A stretch of DNA of 64,000 nt from positions 625,001 to 689,000 of the forward strand of contig CM020502.1 of the NCBI GenBank assembly GCA_009823395.1, read 5' to 3'. The notes under the pieces were generated by a model. That model had not been told where the DNA came from. It saw only the letters and a list, made by a program, of their open reading frames with translations, and did no database searches. This DNA is from Thamnaconus septentrionalis. Lineage: Eukaryota > Chordata > Actinopteri > Tetraodontiformes > Monacanthidae. A program made the position numbers and the translations under genes. The stretch's first letter is position 1. Each line of letters starts with the position of its first letter. Below, piece by piece: positions 22,313 through 33,547 of this stretch.

Positions 22313-22470
22313 CGATCCAGTGTTGCCAATTGGCCTAATATGTACGTCATTGGACTGTGGAAGGAAGCTGGACTACCCACACAGACACAGGGAGAACAAG
22401 CAAACAGTACATAGACAGACCTCCGGCCACGGAATCCAACCCGCAACCTATGAATCTGACACTGGTTGTT
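22313..22470 (-). mobile_element. SINE copy 2, eroded internal fragment
   Basis: Matches the middle of the SINE at 21489-21854 in the same orientation (GTTGCCAATTGGCCTAATATG, ATTGGACTGTGGAAGGAAGC, CACAGACACAGGGAGAACA) but with many changes and no ends. It is older than the other copies. Confidence 0.75.
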
Positions 22471-22648
22471 TTTCCAACATGGCAACATTGTAACTCAAAC
22501 TTGTGAACATCCCATTTGATAACGGTCGCACAATCCCTCTGGTCTCACTTTAATTGGTTGATTGGTAAAAAATTGCACATTTGCAAGCTGCTGATGTGAG
22601 TCATAATATCCTGCTGAAGTGCGAGCTGAAAATTGGAAAGAACATTAA

Positions 22649-23515
22649 AGGTGACCTATTATACTAATTTCCAGGCCTTTGTATTTAATTTCTGGCCCCT
22701 CCAGAGTAGCAACACATGATTCCCCGCACTGAAAGCTTTGTAGATCTGTGTATCTCACTGCTCGTTTTCTCGTATTTCCTGCATCCTGCGAAAACGGTCT
22801 TTTTTACTTCACTCCACCCCTGGCCTCCTCCGTGTACGCCTCCCGCCCGGCCCACTCCGCTGTGATTGGTCACAGTCTTCGTCGCTGCTGAGCCTCACTT
22901 CCTCAGTGTGCCGGTGCGGGAGTGAAGAGTAAACGGCAAACTTTACGAAACCGGCACAATTTAAACACTTACCGTCGTGAAGGCTTCACCCTTTAGCAGC
23001 TGTTTACCGGCTAATCCAGCTTCGTACGGACCCAGCGTGGGCTGAGTTACAGCCACAAGGCGGACCGAAGGTCCCTGGACGTTTTTTGTGCCTTCCGTGT
23101 GCCTGGAAATATATTTTACTTTTTGTACTGACCGTGTTTTTGTTTTGTACTTTTGCGAGACATTTTAATAGGGCTTAGAATGATTTTGTTTCATACTGTT
23201 GACTTTCATCAAAACACTGTCCGAGCAGAGAAAATATGGTCACTGAAACGATCACTTCAGTCATAGTGTCGTTTATTATTAGACAAGAATATCTGCACAA
23301 CTTAGTCCACACAAAGCACAACGCAGGAAGAGCTCTATACATTTTCTCTGTTCGTTCCACTCTGACTGTTGTGGCGATTGGTGCTTCAGTAGTCGCTCGG
23401 CAGTCGCTCGGTATTTTTTTTTTCGTCAAAGCGATTTTGGATCGTTTGACGATGGGGTTCAACTTTGTAACAGTATTTAGAGCTCAGAAAAGTGGAAAAG
23501 CATCATAGGTGCCCT
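22649..23515. mobile_element. TTAA-flanked non-autonomous DNA transposon (Kolobok-like)
   Basis: Its ends are AGGTGACCTATTATAC and, reversed from the right, AGGGCACCTATGATGC, with TTAA on both outer sides (22645-22648 and 23516-23519). At 867 bp it has only short unrelated frames, the longest 95 codons on the minus strand. TTAA targets are used by piggyBac and Kolobok. The AGGGGACCTAT-type end is one I associate with fish Kolobok-like MITEs, from memory. Confidence 0.7.
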
Positions 23516-23555
23516 TTAAGGACATCATACATACTTGACATATTTTCAAATGATG

Positions 23556-23626
<71 letters not shown>
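23556..23626. repeat. ATT-to-AAT switching microsatellite
   Basis: ATT units switch to AAT units at the centre, making a self-complementary hairpin, as at 5667-5745 but in the opposite order. Confidence 0.95.
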
Positions 23627-23628
<2 letters not shown>

Positions 23629-24859
23629 TTGTTGATGTTGTTATTATTATATTTACTCTCTCAATTAAAATGCTTGTCAATGCCGAAGTGATTAGCCCCA
23701 TCAATCAATAATCCATTTTCTGCTGAGGCAAGGCCAAACTCTGTGTCTGTTGAATAGCTGAAATAAATCACGCCGGACGCAAAACTGTCTGCAGGACTAT
23801 TAGTTGCACTCTCTCAATTGATCTTGTAAAATAAACTGTAATAATGTTGGACCAATGATTTAACATTTCCAGGTGTCTACATGTGCATCTAAGGTACAGC
23901 TGGAAACAGAAAATAAAAGCATATAAAAAGAAGAATAAAAATCAAATAAAAAACATAAGAAAGTTTAAGCTTGAAGACTAAATTTGGAGTAGATGAACAG
24001 ATTCGTCCTTCATTCAAACAGCAACTATTTTGCCAATCTCGGACGGGAAATGTGATGCAATGGATTCTCTAAAGCATACACAGCAGCAGCAGCTGCTGCA
24101 ATCCTCTAAACGAGGAGTCTCCCATTTACCAGCCACTGTCAAATATTACATTTTTCCCCACAAAAGGAGGAGTGGGGCCACTGTGTTTTTAATCACTTAA
24201 ATCCACAGGCAATCTGACTCAGTCATCTCAGAGAAGCCTGCAGATCCCTTCTCATTTCAGTGGGGGAGAGTTGCCAAGCCATTAGTTCTGCCATGCTTCA
24301 CCACATTTCCATATCCCTCCATTTCAACGTTTTCCACGGGAAAAATGGGGAAAGTTGCGGATTAATCCCAGCTAATCCCCCCCATTTTTCTATTGCCTTT
24401 AATTACTTGTTTCAGCTGCTGACACTCTGAATGGTCATCAGTGATGAGTTGACTTGCCGGGGCCCCGTCTCGTTGTGAGGGTGAAACGCTTGTGTTTAAG
24501 GGCCCATCGAGGCTTTAGCCCGGCAATAACACCCATGAAAAGACGTACGCACAGGCGCACACACGTGCGCACACATACGCACACGCAAAGAATTTGTAAA
24601 GACTTCCATCACCATTCTTTTGTACAGTCCAAGCCAGTTGAACCAAACCTGAACATAACCTTGGTTCTCATCTGCTGCTAAACAGAAGCCTTCAACTTTT
24701 GAGGATATAAGATAAAATACATATTTATAACAATGTAGAATAAAAGCCCTCACTGTCTTAATTGGAAATGTCCGCAGTCCTAAAAATGACATTACAAGAA
24801 TACAAACACAGCGCAGGCCCTAATCTGTATATGTACATACATATAAATATATATATATA
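23627..24859. other. Non-coding stretch before the gypsy element
   Basis: No exon is recognised. CAGCAG repeats lie near 24081-24095 and a TA run at about 24840-24859 is the gypsy target site. Confidence 0.45.
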
Positions 24860-25169
24860 TGTAACAGTGTTATTAAATTGTATTTGTTCAATTATGTTAA
24901 ACTTGGTTGGGGCACAGCCATGGCTCGTTATATTTTATTTTTATTTTGTTTTGTATTTGATGTATTTTATTTTGAGTTAGCGCTTTGCATTTTGGGCGAT
25001 CCTCAGTACAGAGGAAGCCCATGCAACAGGAGGTGACCAGCTTTGACTGAGCGAGTCGTGGTTTGTGTGTCCCATTCTGTTACAGAATAAATCCACACTC
25101 TGCTGCTCCACACCTGACTTCTGCAAGTCTTTATAGAACAGCAAGCAGGACAGAATAGGAGAGGTCACA
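24860..25169 (+). repeat. 5' LTR of the gypsy element
   Basis: Begins TGTAACAGTG and ends GAGGTCACA. A possible TATA region (TTATATTTTATTTTT) lies near 24930, and an AATAAA at about 25087 serves as polyadenylation signal. It is identical to the 3' LTR except at four sites. Confidence 0.95.
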
Positions 25170-25170
25170 T

Positions 25171-25181
25171 TGGTGCCGTGA
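25171..25181 (+). other. Primer-binding site, tRNA-His type
   Basis: TGGTGCCGTGA lies one base after the 5' LTR. It is complementary to the 3' end of vertebrate tRNA-His (acceptor TCACGGCA plus CCA). The match stops after 11 bases. Confidence 0.75.
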
Positions 25182-25490
25182 TTCAAGACTCTTCTGTTGT
25201 GCTACCGATGCTGCAGAGCGACCCGAGGACTGTTCTGCTGCTGCTGTTCATCTGCGGTCACTGAAGTCGGTCAGATGTGTTGTTTTTGTGCAGTGTTAGA
25301 CATCAGATAGAGGGTTTATGTACTTTTTGATTTTTTTTTTCCCAGTTTCCAGTCTAAGCCTTTTGTGGTTTCATCTTTTTGTTTTGTGGTATTATGTATT
25401 GTTAACTTGATTCTTTTTTTTTTGGAAAAATTAGTGATCCTCAGTAATATTTTTGTAATTCCTTTTGGTGCTGGCAGAGGGAGAGGTTTT
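25182..25490 (+). other. gypsy leader
   Basis: Untranslated leader between primer-binding site and gag. The frame open from 25365 adds a hydrophobic lead that I do not think is part of Gag; the ATG at 25491 is preferred. Confidence 0.5.
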
Positions 25491-26875
25491 ATGCATCCTT
25501 CAAGTTTACGGTTTGAGAGTCCTGTTCAGGGGGGTGGTGTAGTGTTGGGTAATCAGTGTACACCAGGGCGCCCCTTCCTCAGTACTGATGTTATCCCTCC
25601 CCCCAACTCAGATGCAAACCCTCATGCCCTTGCTAGCCAGGGCACGCATTCCCCTGTCCCGGACAGGCACAACATGTGTTCCCCTGCACCTACCCCTAAT
25701 GTTATTGCTGCTAGTATTGTAGGTCAGATGGGTGATGCGTTGGTTCAACAGGTCAGCCAGCGGGTGGCACAGGACATTATTTCTCACCTCAGTCCATCTG
25801 TCACTACCCCTTTACTCAGTGCTGCCCCTTCACCTGCCCAGGCTGGTATGCTAGCCAGTTCCCCTTTACATAGTGCTACCCCTCGACCTAACCATGCAAA
25901 TGTGTCTGCCACAAATGCTTTTGATGTCTCACATTTGCAATATGTCCCTCATCAAAAGCTGAAGGAGCCCCCTTGCTTCAGAGGAGACAACTCAGACTCT
26001 GTTTCCATCCAAGAGTGGGAGGAGCTCATGAGGAGTTTCATTGAGTGGGGGAATCTGCAACCTGAGGAACAAGCAGAGGAGATCCTTGTTCATCTTGGTG
26101 GCAACGCCAAGGATGTTGTCAGGTTTGGGACCAGGAACAGTGGTATTAACATCACCTGTAACCCCGATGCCATGGTCTCTTGCGGAAGCTCTTTGATTCT
26201 GTTCCGTGTTCACCACTCCAATTAGCAGACTTTTACACCACTCTTCCTGGGAAGGGTGAAGATGCCTTTGACTACTGGCTTAGACTGAACCGTGCTGTTG
26301 ACTTGGCCATTGAACGTCTGAAGGAGCAAGGAAAGTCACTGGACAGCCCCAGCACTGAGGTGACTCGAATGTTCATAAAGAACTGCCCTTCTACTGAGCT
26401 TGCCATGACCTTCAGGTCAAAGACGATAGACAAGTGGACTGCTCGTGAAGTCCAAGACATTCTGAATGAATATCATTCTGAAATGATGTCAGTGAACAGA
26501 GCTTCCAAAGAAAGGGTGTCAGTAAATGCTCTTGCTGCTGTCTCGCCACCTGCACCACCTGCTGAAGAACAGAGCCCACTGCAGCCCCAGGCCACTGACC
26601 CTGATGCCCTGAACCGCCTTATTAACATGCTGGAGAAGGTGCTCCTGCAAAGATCTTCCCCAGCTTCAAACAGTCCTGTTCATGGTCCGACCCGACGGCC
26701 TGGCCCAAGACTCCCCAGGATCGGTGGGTTGCATGACATGCCTTGTTCTGTCTGTCAGGACACAGCCCATTCTGCATTCACTCACTGCCATGACCAAAAG
26801 CTCTGTTTCAAATGCCATTCGCCTGCCCATTCCAGACGAGATTGCCCTGCCTCCCACCAGCAGTCGGAAAACTGA
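25491..26875 (+). pseudogene. gypsy gag, broken by a frameshift
   Basis: Gag forms the virus-like particle that packages the element RNA. The N-terminal part (to 26225) is rich in Pro, Ala and Ser (VQQVSQRVAQDIISHLSPSV) and passes into a capsid-like start (LKEPPCFRGDN, SIQEWEELMRSFIEW). At about 26170-26180 the reading must shift to another frame, which carries on with DFYTTLPGKGEDAFDYWLR, typical of gypsy capsid, and ends at 26875. Near the end are two Cys-His motifs: CSVCQDTAHSAFTHC, and the canonical CX2CX4HX4C zinc knuckle CFKCHSPAHSRRDC. The shift may be a mutation or a base-calling error. Confidence 0.85.
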
Positions 26876-29800
26876 TGGATCCACATTTAAGGGAGGTCAG
26901 TGTGGATCATGTTGGTGATCCTCCCAGCTGTGATGAAGACGATCTAGAGTCCTTGTATGAGTCTCTTTGCTCTGCTGCACCATCTGGAAAGACTGCCGTG
27001 TTCCAGTTGACACACAGGCTTCAAAGAGCTGACAGTTTGTTTTACACAGATTTTTGTGCTGCTGGTGAAGTCCATCTGAAAGCCATGATTGACAGTGGCT
27101 CCATGTCATGTTCCCTGAGTGAGGCTGCAGCTACGCGCCTTTTGCATTGCTGCCCTGACATGAAGAGAAGTCCTGCTAATGATATTGTTGTGATTGGTGC
27201 TGGGGGTCACAATGTCACTCCAACAGCAGTCTATGATTTGGAAGTAACTATCTACTGCTTCAAGCTGCTCATCCCAACGTTGGTGATCCCTGGGCAGACA
27301 GACGACATGATTGTTGGCAGCAATGTCATTAAGGTGCTCATACGTCTGATGAAGGGTTCTGATAGCTATTGGAATCTTTTGGCAGCGCCAGTTGATGTCG
27401 CTGACAGTGAGTGGTATCAGTTTTTGACACTATTTTCCAACTCCGAGAAGTGGAAGGGTGGACCCATGCCAGACAAGGTTGGCACTGTGAAGCTGAGAGA
27501 GAGTGTTGTGCTTGAGCCTTTGTGTGAACACCTTGTTTGGGGCAAACTGCCTCCTTCTGCACCCATATCAATGGGGAGCACAGTCATTGTTGAGGCGACC
27601 CAGTCAAGAGCAAGGCCCAGGAATGTGCTGGTGGGTCGTGTCATAACGCCATTGTGGGGGAATAGGTTTGTGCCCCTGAAATTAATCAACTCCAGCACAG
27701 AGACAGTGATCCTGAAGAGAAACACCAAGGTTGCAGATGTTTCTCCGTGTATTGCAGTTGAGGAGTTGTCTTCCCCTGATAAGCTCTCTATCAATATGCA
27801 GAGTGTCTCACAGCAAAAGGTGGCAACAAAGTCTTCCGAAAAGATGTTGGACGCCCTAAATAAGCTGGGACTGCAGGACCTGGATCTGAACGCCTGTGAG
27901 GTGTCAGATCTATGGAAAGACAGGCTGCTGCGACTTGTTGAGAGCTATGAAACTGCACTTTCAAGAGACAAAATGGACTGTGGAGAGGCCACAGACTTTG
28001 TTCACAAAATAAGCCTCGTGGATGAGAAGCCATTTCGCCTGCCATATCGCCGGGTACCACCCAGCCAGTACGAGGCGCTAAGGACTGCTCTCAATGAAAT
28101 GGAGGAAAGAGGCATCATTCGAAAGTCACACAGTGATTACGCATCTCCCCTGGTTTTAGTGTGGAAGAAAGATGGCACTTTGCATCTGTACTGACTTCAG
28201 GTCCCTCAATGCAAAGACAGTGAAGGACGCACACCCGCTACCCCACCAGGCAGATGCTCTTGCTGCTTGGAGGAAATGTCTTCTTCTCCACCATGGACTT
28301 GACGTCTGGCTTCTACAATGTGCCACTCCATGAAGAGCACAAAAAATACACAGCTTTCTCTTCACCTTTTGGCCTCCACGAGTACAACAGAATGCCACAA
28401 GGTCTGTCTAACAGTCCTGCAACATTCATGCGAATGATGTTGTCAATCTTCAGGGATGAAAACTTCACTAGTCTGCTCTGCTATCTTGATGACCTGATGG
28501 TCTTTGCCCCAACTGAACAGCAGGCTCTTGAGCGTCTAGAGATGGTGTTCTCCTGTCTGAAAAATCACAAACTCAAACTGGCCCCCAAGAAGTGTCATCT
28601 CTTGCGGAGGTCAGTTAGGTTCCTGGGACATGTCATTTGTGGGGACGGGGTGATGAAGGACCCTGACAAGATGAGAGCCATCATGGATGTGGGAGAGGCT
28701 GACCTGATGGGGAGTGATGGTGTGACCCCTTCCTGGAGGACGATTAAGTCTTTCCTGGGCCTGATCTTCTACTATCAGCACTTCATAGCTGACTGCTCTG
28801 CAAAAGCAAAACCCTTGTTCAGACTCCTCTCTGGAAGGCAGGTGCAGCATAAGGCCGTGAGAGGCAGCAAGGTAAAAAAGCGATCATCTGCTCCACCAGC
28901 GCTTATGGCGAGCGACTGGACTGCTGCATGTAACGAATCGTTCCAGACCCTGAAGAATGAACTAGCCTGCAGCGTCACCTTATCCCACCCCAACTTCAGT
29001 GAGCCCTTCATTCTCGCTGTTGATGCGTCGTTTGATGGCATTGGCGCAGTCCTGTCTCAAGTGCCACCAGGTGAGACTGTTGCTCGACCTGTCGCTTTCG
29101 CCAGCAAGACATCGTCCCGATCACAAATGAACTATCCAGCGCATAGGTTGGAATTCCTGGCGTTAAAATGGGCCATTTGTGACAAGTTTGGTCACTGGCT
29201 CAAGGGAAGGCACTTTACTGCCTGGATAGATAACAACCCATTGTCCTACATCTTGACAAAGCCACGTTTGGACGCATGTGAACAAAGATGGGTTGCTAAG
29301 CTTGCCGCATTCAATTTTGATCTGAAGTATGTCCCTGGCGTTAAGAACATTGTCGCTGATGCGCTAAGCCGCGAGCCATTCGTTCAGTCATGTATCAGTC
29401 AACGTCTGATGAAAGAGCCCTACGTTGCACTGCTGGATGAAGTTAATGGCGTCGTCAGGGGTACAGTGCAAGACGCCTTCCGGCTGACAAACAACTGCCA
29501 AGTTACGATAAGCCGAGTCACGTTCTACGTACAGCGGCATAAGAGAGCGACCAGACGGGAAGGAGCTTCTGAACCTGGCTGTGTCAACAAGCTTCTCAGG
29601 CACTGGAAGAAGCTACGGGTACAGGGTGGGATCCTGTACAGGGTGAAGAAGGACCTCAAGATTGGAATGGAGAGTGACATAACCAATCACGTACACCGCT
29701 GTGAGAGGTGTGTTGTGGGCAAAACACCTGAACCTGCAGCCCATGTGCCCCTTGAGAACATTCAAACATCGGCACCTATGGAATTAGTGTGTATTGATTT

Positions 29801-30800
29801 CTGGTCTGCAGAACTGAGTGACAAGAAGACAGTTGATGTATTGGTTGTAACAGACCACTTCTCTAAGATGGCGCATGCCTTTCCCTGTCGGAATCAGTCT
29901 GCAAAACAGGTTGCTCGCCGTTTGTGGGACGATTTCTTCTGCATTTATGGCTTCCCACAGAGAATACACACAGATCAGGGTGTCAACTTCGGAAGCAGGC
30001 TCATGAAGGAACTTTTGGAGATGGCAGGTGTTCAAAAGTCGCATACCACCCCATACCATCCAAAGGGTAATGGTATTGCAGAGCGCTTCAACAGGACACT
30101 CGGGAACATGTTGAGAGTCTTGCCTCCTGCAGCGAAAGCCAGATGGCCGCAGATGCTACAGACATTGACTTTCTGCTACAATTGTACAGTGCACGAGACC
30201 ACTGGCTTTGCCCCATTCTTCCTGATGTTCGGGCGAGTCCCACGTCTCCCCATTGACATCATGTTCCAGCATGTCCGCCAGGATGACAAGGTGATCGGAC
30301 GTAATGAGTTTGTTAAGCGCTTGAAACAAGACATGAGTGCAGCTCCCGAGATTGCTCGGAAACACAGCCGTCAGGAGCAAGCACGTCACGCCCAACTCTA
30401 CAACCGCCGGGTCAAAGGCTCCTCCTTGGCTGTTGGAGATTGAGTGTTGCTCGCAACTCGCGGTGAAAAAGGGAGGAGGAAACTCTCTGACAGATGGGAG
30501 TCGGTTCCTTATGACATAGTCTCAGTGAGGCCTGACATCAATGTGTATAGGATTAAAGACACCCAAACTGGCAAAGAGAAGGTTGTGCACAGGAACCTCC
30601 TTCTCCCAGTTGACTTCCTTAACTTGAATGAGGATAAAACTCCAAGCTCCCTCAGGGGATCTGATCTGGGTGTTTCAGCTGATGGAAGTGGCCAGGGGTC
30701 AGTGGCAGTTGGCGATATGGATCGCAATGTCCAAACTATGGACTGGCTCCTGAATACTCCTGACACTGAGGACCCTGCTGAAGAGAGTGACATGGATTAG
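26872..30800 (+). pseudogene. gypsy pol (protease, RT, RNase H, integrase), broken
   Basis: Protease: MIDSGSMSC (about 27086) and MIVGSNVI (about 27310). RT: FRLPYRRVPPSQYEAL, GIIRKSHSDYASPLVLV, then a frameshift at about 28185, TDFRSLN, another at about 28265, then FSTMDLTSGFYNVPL and YLDDLMVF (catalytic YLDD, about 28480). RNase H: FILAVDASFDGIGAVLSQ through IVADALSRE. Integrase: CERCVVGK is the second half of the zinc finger, but the preceding His-His half is missing; the DDE core is intact as CIDFW, HTDQG and ERFN. A TGA at 30441-30443 interrupts just before the C-terminal RWESVPYDIVSV domain. This order, RNase H before integrase, is Ty3/gypsy. Confidence 0.9.
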
Positions 30801-31265
30801 AGTCCATCTCTGGCTGCAGGAAGTGACATTCTTTCTGATGACATGTCTGAAGCCCCTGACGTGCCTGAATCTGACCCAGTTGATGCAGACCCTTCCCCTA
30901 AACCTGCCCCTGCCAGTGTGGTCCCTCACTCTGATCCTGTTCTGACTGTTTCTAATCCTGATTCAGCCCCTGTCAGTGTAGCTTCAGGGATGGTCCCTGC
31001 CCTTGTTATTGTAACTCACTCGCCTGATCCGGACTCAGTTAGTGTGTCTCCCTTAGAGCTCTTGGATGATATCGGCCAGGGTGATGTTATTTGCACACAG
31101 CCCCAGAGTATGAGTGCAAGTCAGGCCGATGTAGTCACTACCAGGGTTGGGAGGCATGTCAGACCTCCTCAAAGATTGATTTTTGAGATGTCAACACAAA
31201 AGGTTGAGGATGTTTCACCCTCAGATCCCATTTTGAATTTCCTCATGCGTATGTTTGCAGTTTAA
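30801..31265 (+). pseudogene. Pro/Ser/Asp-rich C-terminal extension of gypsy pol
   Basis: The same frame stays open for about 155 codons after the TAG at 30798-30800. The translation is rich in PDP, SDP and PAP repeats (for example SDPVDADPSPKPAPASV) and ends near VGRHVRPPQRLIFEM. The last motif, a short basic and aromatic stretch, resembles the tail found at the end of several fish gypsy polyproteins. It has no transmembrane segment and so is not an envelope. Confidence 0.6.
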
Positions 31266-31612
31266 GCGGCCTCTTTTTCCATTTTATTTTCTCTGAGTTC
31301 CTGTCAGGTTTTGATTGGAGTCATGCTTTGCGACTGTCATTTTTGTTTGAGTGTGTAAGACAGTGTGAGCTGAGTGGGATAAGATGTTCAGGAGGTGTAA
31401 ATGGCATCTTCTATTGGTCTGTGGGAAGTTTAGGGTTTGGTACCGCTCTATTCTTTGGCACTCCTTACAGGAGAATTTTGTATTGACTGTTATGCGTCGG
31501 TGCTCTGATTTCGTTTTTTTTGGCCTTTTGACGTTTGGTTGATGTTTTGTTTTTGTTTGGTTTGTTGACCTAGGCTTGCGGGCAGAGTTTAACATAATTT
31601 AAGGGGGGTGTA
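31266..31612 (+). other. gypsy 3' untranslated region and polypurine tract
   Basis: Non-coding, ending in AATTTAAGGGGGGTGTA just before the 3' LTR. The purine run at about 31600-31609 is the plus-strand priming site. Confidence 0.8.
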
Positions 31613-31922
31613 TGTAACGGTGTTATTAAATTGTATTTGTTCAATTATGTTAAACTTGGTTGGGGCATAGTCATGGCTCGTTATATTTTATTTTTATTTT
31701 GTTTTGTATTTGATGTATTTTATTTTGAGTTAGCGCTTTGCATTTTGGGCGATCCTCAGTACAGAGGAAGCCCATGCAACAGGAGGTGACCAGCTTTGAC
31801 TGAGCAAGTCGTGGTTTGTGTGTCCCATTCTGTTACAGAATAAATCCACACTCTGCTGCTCCACACCTGACTTCTGCAAGTCTTTATAGAACAGCAAGCA
31901 GGACAGAATAGGAGAGGTCACA
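31613..31922 (+). repeat. 3' LTR of the gypsy element
   Basis: 310 bp, TGTAACGGTG to GAGGTCACA. By eye it differs from the 5' LTR at four places, all transitions: A/G near the start, two C/T in GCAYAGYCATGG, and G/A in GAGCRAGTC. TATA follows. Confidence 0.95.
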
Positions 31923-33223
31923 TATATATGCTTTTATCTTTATATGAACAGTGTTAAATAAAAAGAAGTAAAAATAAACATTTAAGTAGTCACACACACA
32001 GGGATTAATAAATTGAAAATAATAATAATAAAAAAAACAGCATGTATTTTTTTTCTTAAATGTATTTATTTATTCATTAATATTAATGAATCAGACTGAA
32101 TGTCAGCGTTTCTGAGCAGTTCATATAGCTGCTTTAACCAATGGTGCCCTGGAGGGGGTGTCGTCATTTGTAGGCTCCAAGGATACACATGCCTGGAGTT
32201 TCGCTCTAAAAACAAAAGACAATTGTAATGCTATTCATTTTCATTGTGTGCAAGAGAACCAAAAAGGTTTGTTTCAGCAACACTAGCTCTAATGTCTATA
32301 CACTGCAGTGTCTTACAAGCGGAACTCCTGCTAAACCAGTTGATGAGTTGATGGTGAAATGAAATACTACCCACAATCGAAGGAGTTATGTTTTTACTCT
32401 TTGATTCTAATTGTGAAAATGCCGTCCGGTTACGATAAAAATGGTGCAACAGAAAAAATGGCTACTTTCATTTGGGTATGTACTGGGGTTACTCACTGAT
32501 TGACAGCACACTCATCACATCACACTGTCTTGCTGCATCTGACTTTGTCTCACAGTTGTGTACATTCTCAGCCCCCATCGCTTCCGAATTTGTCCCGCTG
32601 AGCTTTGTCCTTCATTAGGCTTGAGACGTCCCGCTTTTGCTATTTGTGGCCTCTGTGATCCGATCTTTATGCTCTGACATTGCCTCCACCTCGTTGTTCC
32701 CCCTAATGACCAAAAGGTGCTGAAACAGCCGGGTGAAAACCACATCATGCTGCTTTTCCTTCGACAGGTTCTCATCTCTCAGGTTTTTAAATGGTCCTAA
32801 AACCCGTGAAAACCGAGGAAAGGAGCTGCCGTTCTCGTTAAGGGAGCGCTATCAGCAGGAAACCCAGACTTGGAAAAACACTACTCACACAATGTAACTG
32901 CTTAGACGTTAATAGTTAAATGCTGAAATGTTTAGTTTTTTTTCCTTTGGGACGGGGAGATGAGTGTTTGTTGAAGCACTGCGGAGAACAACACGGAGAA
33001 CGTGACTGTGGCTTTTTTTTGTGGCTGTTGGTTGTTGTTTGTGAGTCATTTATGCACATAAACAGCCAGTGCCAGAGTTAAATGATTGCGGGGAGAAATA
33101 AGCAACCGTGTCGTGCCCAAGTACAAATCCGCCACAACCAAGGCTCAGTGACAGGGGGACGAACACTAGTCACACACTGATAGACGGGTCTAATTAGCAT
33201 GACTGTGCACTAAATGGTATCTT
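31923..33223. other. Non-coding stretch
   Basis: AT-rich near the gypsy element with an AAT patch at about 32020. No exon or clear repeat seen. Confidence 0.45.
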
Positions 33224-33547
33224 AAGCCCCTTTTCCACTGAAATGAGGGGATTGACTCAGTGTTTTTTGAACGCAGGTCGACTCTCAATCAATCGGCATT
33301 TGGCCCCTTTCCCTCTGACCAAAACCAGTGGGGTCTCACCCCCGCCGGCAAGCTGCACAGTCTCCACTTTCACCTCTCCCTCTGCAAGCCAATCAGAGCT
33401 GAGCCGATCAGAGCCGATTTCAGCCCGGGTCGCTTGCCGGGTTGTTCGACATGTTACGGTGCGGCTCAGTGAGCCTTTCCCACTGCCACCAAATGCTGAT
33501 TCGTAGCGGGTCTGCATTAGATTTTTTGGCTAGTGGGAAAGGGGCTT
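33224..33547. mobile_element. Short TIR element, AAGCCCCTTTTCCACTG family
   Basis: 324 bp that begin AAGCCCCTTTTCCACTG and end in its imperfect complement (CTAGTGGGAAAGGGGCTT). The inside is shared with 44936-45707 (ACCAAAACCAGTGGGGTCT, GGTCGACTCT). No transposase. No clear target duplication. Frames inside it on both strands are not genes. Confidence 0.75.

Larger units (their letters stand above)
24860..31922 (+). mobile_element. Complete Ty3/gypsy LTR retrotransposon
   Basis: 7,063 bp with two 310-bp LTRs, a primer-binding site, gag, protease, reverse transcriptase, RNase H, integrase and a polypurine tract in the standard Ty3/gypsy (Metaviridae) order. It sits in a TA-dinucleotide run; the flanking bases are TATA on both sides, so a target duplication is compatible but cannot be measured. 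The LTRs differ at four positions by eye (about 1.3%), so insertion was recent. The coding region nevertheless has at least three frameshifts, two in-frame stops and an integrase deletion, so this copy is not autonomous. No envelope gene is seen. Confidence 0.95.

Noticed and set aside
25365..25490. Upstream extension of the gag frame with a hydrophobic start
   Set aside because: It could look like a signal peptide, but it lies in the element leader; the ATG at 25491 gives a normal Gag start.
30801..31265. Envelope gene of a gypsy errantivirus-like element
   Set aside because: No signal peptide, transmembrane segment or Cys pattern; it is a low-complexity Pro/Ser/Asp tail in the pol frame.
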